Shown here: in pieces, positions 12,822-21,900 of the stretch
How the letters are laid out: each line of letters begins with the position of its first letter
Numbering within the stretch: position 1 is the stretch's first letter
Program-made: the position numbers and the translations under genes
Notes under the pieces: generated by a model
What the model was told of the DNA's origin: nothing
What the model saw: only the letters and a program-made list of their open reading frames with translations
Databases searched by the model: none
DNA from: a virus
IMG/VR virus record: IMGVR_UViG_3300020446_000091
Location: 1 to 22,102 of that record
Direction: 5' to 3' (one strand)
Length of the DNA stretch: 22,102 bases

Positions 12822-13193
12822 ATGTCTAAAGAAGAACGGCTCAAGGAGCTTGCGGAAGCGTATAAAGAAGCAGAGGAAAAGTTTACTTATCTTAAGGATG
12901 AGCTTGGCTTTTTAAAAGCACACATCTTAGCAGAGCTTCCAGAGGAACCAGACGAACATATTATAGGAATGAATGACGGACACTTTATGACTGTTCGCAT
13001 CCCAGAGAAATGGACTTGGGATAAAAAAATGCTCAAGAACATTTACCAAAACGTAGCCACACCTGACTGCGTAAACACTAGCTTTACCGTTGATCGCAAG
13101 AAATATGAAGCGTCTTCAGAACAAGTTCAACAGGAACTTATGAACGCGTTGACTATCGAATGTGGCACGGCAACATTCAAGGTATCAAAATGA
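12822..13193 (+). CDS. Hypothetical protein, first gene of the recombination operon
   Basis: A 123-residue protein. AAGGA stands 9 bases before ATG 12822. The first 40 residues form a charged helix or coiled coil (RLKELAEAYKEAEEKFTYLK); the rest is mixed, with FTVDRKKYEASSEQVQQEL. It overlaps the next gene as ATGA, so it is translated with the RecA-like ATPase. No recognised family; a DNA-recombination accessory role is inferred only from its partners. Confidence 0.65.
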   Translation: MSKEERLKELAEAYKEAEEKFTYLKDELGFLKAHILAELPEEPDEHIIGMNDGHFMTVRIPEKWTWDKKMLKNIYQNVATPDCVNTSFTVDRKKYEASSEQVQQELMNALTIECGTATFKVSK

Positions 13194-13972
13194 AAATACA
13201 ACCATTAAAAACAAATGACATCACTGTAAAAGGGGCGTCAAAAGTCTTGGTGTATGCACACCACGGCGCAGGCAAAACAACTCAAGCAGCACATTACGCT
13301 GATCGGTATGGCAAAGGTCTAATCATCAGTGGTGAAAGTGGGCTATCGTCTATTGCAGACAAAGAGATAGACTACCTAAAGTTCACAACTTTCGATCGTG
13401 ATGCAGGTGAGCACAATCATAGCTTCAAGGACATTGTTAAGTATACGCAAACTCCAGAGTTCGCTGCACAAAAGTATGCTTGGATTATGATTGATAGTGC
13501 TACTGAGCTTTCGCAACGCTGTATGGCAGATGTTGAGAAAGAAGTTGGCGACAGCAAGAACGGCTTTGAAAAGTGGGGCTTGTATGAACGCAAGATTACC
13601 AACGCACTAAAGTGGATACGTGACCTTGAAATGCACGTAGTCATTACTGCTCTTGCAGCAGAGGAAACAGACGACAATGGCGTTGTTAATTTTTGGCCAA
13701 TGCTCGTACAAAAGAAGGTACAAAAACTTATACCTGCTTTGTATGACCATGTGTTTTGCCTTGTTCGCAAGACCACGGAAAGCAATGGCAAAGTAGATGT
13801 ACGCAGATACATCATCACAGAACAGGTTCACGGATGGCATGGCAAGTCACGTGACCCGTACCGTCGGCTTTCACCTACAGAAAATACTGACGATGTTACC
13901 GAACTCTTGGAGCGTATCTATATGACCCAAGATCAATACAAAGATTACTTGAAGAAAGGGACTAACAAATGA
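13190..13972 (+). CDS. Sak4-like RecA-fold ATPase (phage recombinase)
   Basis: A 260-residue ATPase. ATG 13190 overlaps the previous stop as ATGA; an upstream ATG (13160) is inside the earlier gene. Walker A is at about 23-31 (AHHGAGKTT), Walker B at 98-103 (WIMIDS, D102), and VITALAAEE follows in the sensor position. Size and layout match phage nucleotide-binding proteins of the Sak4/AAA_24 group, RecA-fold proteins that promote annealing together with an SSB. The next gene, overlapping as ATGA, is SSB-like and the one after is a Cas4-like nuclease, a common recombination set. Confidence 0.85.
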   Translation: MKIQPLKTNDITVKGASKVLVYAHHGAGKTTQAAHYADRYGKGLIISGESGLSSIADKEIDYLKFTTFDRDAGEHNHSFKDIVKYTQTPEFAAQKYAWIMIDSATELSQRCMADVEKEVGDSKNGFEKWGLYERKITNALKWIRDLEMHVVITALAAEETDDNGVVNFWPMLVQKKVQKLIPALYDHVFCLVRKTTESNGKVDVRRYIITEQVHGWHGKSRDPYRRLSPTENTDDVTELLERIYMTQDQYKDYLKKGTNK

Positions 13973-14403
13973 GCTTTAATGGCTTTGCAAATATCGACTT
14001 ATCACACCTTAAAGATGACCGACCTGCTATGTTAGGGGTTGGAAGCCACGAGGTTACTATCAAAGAGGCCAAGGTTGAGGCCAACGCAGGTAAGGGAACA
14101 CATCAATTGGTCGTAAGCTATGCGAACGACGATGGCCAGATACGCCAGTGGATTTATCTGAACCACCCCAAGAGCGAGAAGGCAACTGAGATTGGATTGA
14201 TCCAAGTTAAAAGGTTGTTGATTGCTGTTGGCCATGACGGTAACTCGACACCAGATGACGTGAACTACTTAAAAGGTAAGAAGGTAGGAATTAAAGTTGT
14301 CGATGACGAGTACAACGGCGAGGTAAAGAAAAAGGTAAGCTCGCACTTTGCAGTAGAAGGTGCGGACAACTCTAATGACTTAGATGACGAAATACCTTTT
14401 TAA
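13969..14403 (+). CDS. DUF669-type single-strand-DNA-binding-like protein
   Basis: A 144-residue protein of the DUF669 type, often found next to Sak4-like ATPases. It begins FNGFANIDLSHLKDD and ends in an acidic tail with DLDDEIPF, the partner-recruiting C-terminal tip of SSB proteins. The core (VTIKEAKVEANAGKGTHQLV) is beta rich, consistent with an OB fold. It starts at ATG 13969 within the ATPase stop (ATGA). It would coat ssDNA and assist the Sak4-like ATPase. Confidence 0.8.
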   Translation: MSFNGFANIDLSHLKDDRPAMLGVGSHEVTIKEAKVEANAGKGTHQLVVSYANDDGQIRQWIYLNHPKSEKATEIGLIQVKRLLIAVGHDGNSTPDDVNYLKGKKVGIKVVDDEYNGEVKKKVSSHFAVEGADNSNDLDDEIPF

Positions 14404-15234
14404 ATGTTCCCAGCAGACCCGAGGGTTTCCAAGGTCTTAGAAGCAATAGACACTGGTTATCTTAAAGAAGAGAGAGGGGAGGCTCGTCAATATATTGGCG
14501 CAAGTATGGCAGGTACTGACTGCGTAGCGCAGCTTGCTCTTTCTCTTCGTGGGTTTCCAGATGTTAGTATTGACCCACAACTCCAGCGCATATTTTTTGC
14601 GGGACACAAAATAGAAGACTGGGTTTTGTACGACTTAAGGAAACGAGCAGATCTTCGGGTTTGGGAAAAGGACGACATGACTGGACGCCAACACAGGCGT
14701 GAATGGCTTAACGGTCATGTCGTTTGTAACGCTGACGGTATCATTGATTTTGAAGATGGTACTGGACAGGCAATCCTAGAAGTTAAGTCTATGAACGACA
14801 ACAACTTCGGGAACTTTAAACGGAACGGTGTTAAGAGTTCGCATCGCAAGTATTATAGACAGATGACTATGATGATGGCGATGTTCGGGATCGAGCAATC
14901 TTTCTTCATTGCGTACAACAAAAACACAAGTGAATATCACGCTCAACTCGTTTCCTTCGATCAAGAGGAATGGGATGAAATGTACGTAAAGATACAAAGT
15001 GCGCTCGAAGGGCAGGCAGGGCGAGTTGCTTCTGTACCTAATGATTGGCGATGTAAGTCGTGTTTCAAAAGGGAAAGCTGTTGGAGCCAAGAAGTTGACG
15101 TAAACCCTGCCTGTCATTTTTGCAAGCACTCGTTCGCAAATCAAAACGGAGGTTGGACATGCAAGCTTACAAACAAGGAAACAGTTGATCCTTGTGATAA
15201 GTATGCGCAGTTCCGACCAGAGCCAAAGGTTTAG
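14404..15234 (+). CDS. Cas4/RecB-like exonuclease with Fe-S type cysteines
   Basis: A 276-residue PD-(D/E)XK nuclease. Catalytic layout: H68 (GHKIED), D111 (VVCNADGIIDF), E126 and K128 (ILEVKSM), Q153 (YYRQMTM). The four cysteines of Cas4/AddB-type iron-sulfur nucleases are in place: C40, then C217, C220 and C226 (CKSCFKRESC). A second set, C237, C240, C253 and C264, follows and is not part of standard Cas4. The ATG directly follows the SSB-like stop. No CRISPR array or cas1/cas2 is nearby, so it is a phage recombination exonuclease, supplying ssDNA to the Sak4-like and SSB-like proteins. Confidence 0.85.
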   Translation: MFPADPRVSKVLEAIDTGYLKEERGEARQYIGASMAGTDCVAQLALSLRGFPDVSIDPQLQRIFFAGHKIEDWVLYDLRKRADLRVWEKDDMTGRQHRREWLNGHVVCNADGIIDFEDGTGQAILEVKSMNDNNFGNFKRNGVKSSHRKYYRQMTMMMAMFGIEQSFFIAYNKNTSEYHAQLVSFDQEEWDEMYVKIQSALEGQAGRVASVPNDWRCKSCFKRESCWSQEVDVNPACHFCKHSFANQNGGWTCKLTNKETVDPCDKYAQFRPEPKV

Positions 15235-15236
15235 CA

Positions 15237-15482
15237 ATGGATATACTAGATCAATTAAAAACAGTCCGAACGGACATTATAAAAAAAGAAGCAGAAATAG
15301 AAAGCGTTGCTGAAAGACTTGAGGCTCTTGTTGATAAGACTGGCGACGACGCACATAGGGCGAAAACAAAACTTCGCCACGAACGTGAGCGTCTTGTTGA
15401 TATGAAGTGCTTGTCGGCAGAGCTTGAGGTGGAGGCAATACGTATGGGGTACGCAAGGTTTAAAGTAGATGGAAAAGACTAG
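15237..15482 (+). CDS. Hypothetical small coiled-coil protein
   Basis: An 81-residue, mostly helical, charged protein (QLKTVRTDIIKKEAEIESVA, RHERERLVDMKCLSAELEVE), probably a coiled coil. AAAGG stands 7 bases before ATG 15237, with the previous stop 2 bases before the ATG. It overlaps the next gene by 14 bases. Function unknown. Confidence 0.6.
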   Translation: MDILDQLKTVRTDIIKKEAEIESVAERLEALVDKTGDDAHRAKTKLRHERERLVDMKCLSAELEVEAIRMGYARFKVDGKD

Positions 15483-15795
15483 AAGTATACCTCTGAAAGA
15501 GGGCGATAGATTAATTAACACAGATCGCAATGGAGAATATGGAGAGCCATATGACAACTTCCGTGCGATTGCAGCAATGCTAACAGTGGTTCTAAGGCCT
15601 ATTCTTAAGGAAGGGACGAAAGTTCAGTGCCATCACGTTAGTATGATTATGATGGTCGTAAAACTATCACGTATGATAACTAGCCCATTCAAACTCGACA
15701 CGTGGGTGGATATCGCAGGATATGTCGGCGCTGGATGGGAAGCTACAGAAAGAGAGCAAGCAGATGACGCCCGAAAGAAACCCAGTGGAGACTAG
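15469..15795 (+). CDS. DUF6378-like phage protein
   Basis: A 108-residue protein. It has the pattern RNGEYGEPYDNF, MIMMVVKLSRM and DTWVDIAGYVGAGWEA seen in the DUF6378 group of small phage proteins, which look like compact all-alpha nucleotide-metabolism (MazG-related) folds; the activity is not established. It overlaps the preceding and following genes, so it is part of the rightward operon. Confidence 0.7.
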   Translation: MEKTRSIPLKEGDRLINTDRNGEYGEPYDNFRAIAAMLTVVLRPILKEGTKVQCHHVSMIMMVVKLSRMITSPFKLDTWVDIAGYVGAGWEATEREQADDARKKPSGD

Positions 15796-15943
15796 CCTTG
15801 ACCTGCTGATGCAGGCCATAAAGCAGTCGAAGACACCAGAGACGAGAGCAATATTATCTCGTGCGGTTTTTTATTTGAAAGAGCAGCAAGCAAAGTTAGA
15901 CGAGGTTCCATTAGAACAAATAGATCCTCGCCCTTTTGATTAG
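15764..15943 (+). CDS. Hypothetical small protein, last gene of the rightward operon
   Basis: A 59-residue protein. ATG 15764 is preceded by GAGAG and overlaps the previous gene by 32 bases; an ATG at 15722 is less likely. Predicted all-helical (LDLLMQAIKQSKTPETRAIL). Its TAG overlaps the stop of the opposing giant gene by 3 bases, with no terminator between them. Function unknown. Confidence 0.55.
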   Translation: MTPERNPVETSLDLLMQAIKQSKTPETRAILSRAVFYLKEQQAKLDEVPLEQIDPRPFD

Positions 15944-18900
15944 TCTGCTTTCCTACCAGCGAGGACATCTACGATAGTCTCTCGTACACCGCTTGTCTGA
16001 CCGATGACAGGTATACGGCTAACGATTTCGCGTACTGCTGCTCGTGGCTTACCATTCGACCCCTCTCCTAAAATTGCATTTTCTCCTGCTTGCACACCGC
16101 CTGCTAAGATAGTTTGTGCATCATGGAGTACGCCTAGTGATGGGCCGAGTAGCATTTCTGTAATACGTTGCGCACCGTACGCACCGTTATCTAGTTGAGC
16201 AGCAGTGTCGTACATGATTGATCCGATAAGACCGAGGCCACCCATTTGCATTAGGCCATCACGATACCAACCAAGAGCTAGTGCAACACCTTCGTCGTCA
16301 CTAAGTCCATAATCTTTTAAGAACTCTAAGCGTCTGTCTCGTAATGCAAATGATCTATTCTCTTCGCCGCCTCTCCCTTGTACGACATCTTTAGCACCAA
16401 CGACCCCTGCGCCAAGAACAGGAGCGCCCACCATGTACATTAGTGGTAAAAAGTTCTGGTGGTCTTTTGCTTCTTTATAAACTTTGAAGCCCATGCGTGT
16501 CATCATAAGTGGAAATGACTTAAGCTGGAAGATCATCTGACCTATTGGTGACTGCGCCCATAACGGAATATCTAATGGGTTTGGTGTAAAGATCGTTTCG
16601 TTTGTGAACCTGTGCATTGCGCCTGCAACTTGATAATACATCTGGTCAACTTCGGCAGAACCGCCACTTCGTAAAATGCGCTCGATGTTCATTCCTGGTT
16701 GCTTGTACAGGTCGCCAAGTCCGTACTCGTCCAAAACCCGCCGAGCTTGTCGCCCAGCTTTTGTGTTTGGCTTGCGTACTGCTATCTCTTGCTGTGATTT
16801 AAACCACTCGTAAGATACCGCTGCCGATATATCACGCATTGTATTTGTCCAATCAGTCAACCCGATCGCTGTAAAGAAACCAGCCGAGAAGCGTGTTGTG
16901 TCCATACCAAATGCACGTGACATGCGCTCTTGCACAATGTTCTGTGTTGATGCGCCAACGTTGCGTATCATTTCCCTGTAAGCTGGGCCTACCTCTGGAT
17001 CTACCATCCATTTGCGGTACGCTTCTGTTGACGCACGCAAGTTACCGCTACGTATAAGCGGCAGCATAACGTCTCCCAATGATGATAGAGTAACGAACGG
17101 TAAGAGCGTAACGCTGTTAAATGAGCGCAGCCATGATGACGGCTTCTCAAGATGCTTTTCAAAACTTGCATTGTATACTGGTTTTCGAGCAACAGCTTTG
17201 TACAAGTTGTCAGCCTCTTCAACCATATGCGACTGAGGCATAAAGTCTGCATCCAAGCCTTTTGTGTCTACCAGCGCGTTTGCAATTGCACGAGCACGGA
17301 ATGAAAAGTTCCTTCGCATCTGCTCGCTACCACTGTTTTGACCATCAGTCTCAACCATAGACATTATGTTTTCAAATATTTCGTCCTCTGTTGCTCCACT
17401 GTTTGCCATACGCGCAAGCTCTTCAGCCTTTTGCTTACCAAGCATCTGACCTTCTGGCCCTCCCTTTTGGATCGGAGCCATAAATAAAGCAGACCTAAAG
17501 ATAGCATGTGCGCCCTCCCCTGCAACTTCGTCCTTGGTATTTGATGGGTCTACAAAAAGTTTGTAATCCTTGCGCAGAACTTTATCTGAACGTAGAAGTT
17601 TAGAAATAGCATCTAAACCACCGTTCATAATCGCCAAGTAATCAAAGTAACCGAACCCGCCGACACCAAACTTTTGTGCTATGTCGATACGTTGCTCAAC
17701 ACTATCTGCGTACTTTGCACCTATAACCATAAGATCGTTCTCAAGAAACTTGGCTAGGTTGTTAGCTGGGTCACGCATATCGGTAAATCTTGTGGCCCAA
17801 CTTTCGTCAAGTCTGATTAAACGCTGGTAGTCTATATTGTCTACACCGCGTTCTCCGCCTCGATTAAATGCGTGCGCGTCGCCTGTCCATACACCGTCTT
17901 CGTGTATGAGCCTATCAGCCACGCCTTCTGCTTTTAATCTGGCTTGTTGAGGTTCAAGAACCGCGCCACGCTCTGCGTGTTCTGCCGTAAAGTATTTAGA
18001 CAGAATATCGACAAACCCTTCTCTATCAGTCTCAATTAAATCGCGTCGCCATACTTGCGGAACATAGTTCTTTTTGATGTTACCAACGTCATAGCCAGCA
18101 GATACAAGTCTGTCCCTTGCTTCTTTAAAATATGTACGCATGTACTCATATATTTCACGCTCGTCTGATGATAGTGTATTGACTTTGCCTTCGTTTCTAA
18201 GTGCGCTCAATATATTTAGGTGACTTGTAACTGGCTCTTTTCTTGTTGGCGGTGGAATACGTAGCATAGAACCAAGGTTCTCACCAACGTTATATGCGTA
18301 CAGCATTTCTCCTAAACCGTTTCGTAGCCAACGCTTCATACCACTTCCGCTGTCAGGAAGCTTAATAAGCATACGTTGCAACGGCCCCAAGAACTCACCA
18401 GTACGCACGGCGTATCTTTCAAAATGTCCTGCTCCCCCGTCGCTTGGTAGGAAGAACTCTGAAAGATTACGCATCCCCGCTTTAGCTAACCGCTGCGCAT
18501 TGTTTCTAGCCAGTCCAAATTTAGTTACGCGTCTTAACTCTCTGCCTTCGTTCGGTGTAATCTTTTTACCGCGCTTAACTTTTGCAATAATGTCAGATGC
18601 TTTTTTAGGCATACCTGCCATTTCTAAAGACTGTATAACTTCCTCAAAAGCTTGGTCGCCACCATCGTTAGCTACTTCTATACCATCAACATAGTGGGCT
18701 ATCGGGTCGCTTGGCATGTTGTCATTAAACGCCATTTCTGGCTCATTAAACAATGGCGCACGAAGATCCCGAACGTCTGTATCGTTGAGCATCGTCTTTC
18801 GACCGCCAACGTTTATGCTGGTGTATCCTAAGTCACGCATGATTGTATTTAACTTGTTTTCACCGCCTGCTGCTTGCGCAAGTGTATCAATCATTTGCTC

Positions 18901-21900
18901 TGGACTGTAAGATCCTTGCATATCATCAAGTAATCTTGCAGCATTATTTATACCTGTTGTTCTATCGTCAGCATCAATAATCGCACGCGATATAGCCTTA
19001 ACAATACCGTCAGACGGTATCATATTCCTGTTAAAGTTTGCTGGCTTTATGTCTCTTATTAGTACTGGTGTAGACATATAAATGTCTGGGATACCTTCTG
19101 CTGCAAGCTCTACACGTAACGCTTCTTCTTCGTAGTAAAGTTGTTGTATGCGGTTGGGCTTACCACCTTGAGAACGCAAGTTGTTTATTTGACCTCTAAC
19201 CTTTTTAAGATCGTCAATAAGCTCTGCTGCCTCATCGCTTAAATCGGTTACAGGCATCGCACTAATTTTATTACGTGGCTGTGTGTCAACCTTTATACCA
19301 GATCTCATTGGGCCACTTGTGCTTACATCTACATAATATGGAACTATATCATCTGACTGCACAAATTCTTGCATTGCTCTAATAGTTTTTGGAGACGCTT
19401 GCATTATGTAATCGTCCGCAAAATCTTGCACAAATTCAGACGGTATATCGTCAACAAATTTGTTTTTCGGAGACATAGGGTCGAATGAAGATGTTTCTGA
19501 AAGCATGTTTCCGTACGTAACCAGAGGAGCAAATCTTCTACGGGCTGACGGTTGTGCAATTAAACCGTTCATTACGTACGCAACACTTTCTCTCATCGAG
19601 GTACGTACGTCGTTTAAGATCTCAAACATATGCTCTCTTGCAAAGTCTTCGTCTACTGTGTCAAGCAGGGCGGCAGCCTGTTTGTTAGATTTTATGTCAC
19701 TATCTTCTGCAACTATCCTAGCCAAAATTGTTGACGGATCATAACCAAGAGCACCCGCTGCACGTCGTAGTGTTTCTCGCTGTGCGTCTGGTAACAGATT
19801 AGAATTGTACGCATACTGTGCAATTGTCTCTACAGATTTTGATATGTCTTCTGACTTGGACAACTCTCCAGCGATTTTACGTACGTCATTTCGTACGTTC
19901 CTAAAACTTTCCGACTTAATGTTTGGAGAAAACTTAACGCCTAAATACATCAGTCGAGAAGCAAGGGTGCGTGAAGCTGACTGTAGCTCGCTAGTCCTAT
20001 GCGTAATTGATTTTATCGCCTGTCTTGCAGTGAATGGAAGTTCTGATGGCACACTTGGATCTACGCCAATATCTGCATCCATCATCTTTTCTGTTTCTAT
20101 GGCTTTTTGCACAAGGTTATTTGTAACCGTGTTTTTCTTATCTCTTCGCTGCAATTCAAATTCAATCCCACGCGCTAAGTCGAAGGTCATCTTTATCATT
20201 GGGTCAGCGTCTGTAAGATCATTGGGTAGATTGCGTGTCATAATGACTGCTTTTGTATAGTTGCTTATCATTTCTGGCAGGCGCATTTCCTTAATTGATC
20301 GAGCCAACTTTTTGTCTACAATTGGAGTTGCGTTTGGCATAGACCTTATTAGCCCAACAATGTGTGATCTTATTTTTTTAGATTGTTTTGTCTCCGCACC
20401 ATCATTCAAACTTTTCTCGTAAGCCTCAATAGACGTGTTAATGTCAAGTTCGTTGATGCGTACCTTTGGAGCATCAGTTTTGTCTGGTGCTGCTGTTGGG
20501 TCTTTTATCTTCTGGTTGTTCTTTATATTTCTGCCTGTTTTTCTACGCTTTGCTTTGGCTGCGTTTGCACGACCTATAACACGCTTAAACCTTTGCGCTC
20601 TTTTGATAGTTTGTGCGCCATTTGGAAGCTCTGCTCTGCGAGTTATTTCTGTAGAAGTCGCCTTAAACTCTGGAATGTCTCCCATTTCTACATCTAGGTA
20701 CGCATTGTTCATAGTTGCTTGCACTTCTTCTATAAGCTCTGCAAGTCCAGCTTTTTCCATAATATTAGAAACACCGTCATAAACCTCTGGCCCAAAACCT
20801 ATACCGTCGAAGTCTTCACCATCTTTAGTTTTGACTTCCATTTTAAACCTACGGGTAACGCTTTCGATTTGTTGTGCAGCAGTACGCATCGCCCCGTGGT
20901 GTTTCTTGACTACACCAAAAGCACCTGAGTACGGACGCAGAGTTTCATCGTTTTTCTTCGCAATAATACCTGCTTCTTTCTTGGTCGTAACCATACCGCG
21001 AAATTCAGTTGCAAGCTTACTTAAATTATCTGCTACCGCATCAAGATCGCCATTATCAAACGCGCTTCTTGCTGCATAAAAAGCCTCGCTCATCATTACA
21101 AAACGAGAACGTATAGCTTTACCTTTGTTTGTCGTTGGCTCGACAGGAGCCATAACCTCTACTCGATCTGCCTTGACGTCATCTATAATTAGCTTGTTAA
21201 AGATAGGAAGCATGTCTTGGTCTATAATTTCATTACCATTCATCTTAGCCAAGAGCGCCGCCACGTATCTTGTGATTTTTTGCCAAAGACCTTCGTCTTT
21301 AACAGAAAGCATATCATGTCGCTTTGTTAGCCAAAGAGCGTACTGGTTTGCAAAATATTCGTGAAATCCCTCGCCAAAGTTTTCTGCGCCAGCATCACCT
21401 GCAATAGTTTTCATTACAGGTGACTTGGTGTATATTTCGTCCATTGCGTCTGGGTATAGCTTTCCGTTTTCGTCGTAAAACTTACCCATAGCTTCTAGGA
21501 ATTGTAGTTTAGTGTCGGCATCTAAAAGGTTTTGCCAAGTCCAGTGACCCATTTCATGCGCCAAAATAAACTCGCTATTAAAAACCTTTCTTTGTGCTGC
21601 CCCACTTAGACCTCTATAACTAGCGTTTAAATGTATTGAATTACTGTAGTTCTTTTGAAAAACAGTTAAAACGCTAGTAAAACTATTACCTCTAAAACTA
21701 TTATAAAAAATAGGTGCATGATCGTCTGGCAAGACATCACGCATCATCTTTTCCATATTTGCTTTTGCGTTTGCTGGCGCACTACTGTAAATGTTGTCTT
21801 TTAAAAAGCGTATACTTGCCTCAAGGCTTTGTGAGTTATGCCTTATTCCGTCAGGTGCAAAAAACTTTTGAGCCTCCATAATATTTTTATACACCGCTAT

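Noticed and set aside
14404-15234. CRISPR-associated Cas4
   Set aside because: No repeats, spacers or cas1/cas2 genes are visible; Sak4-like and SSB-like neighbours point to phage recombination.
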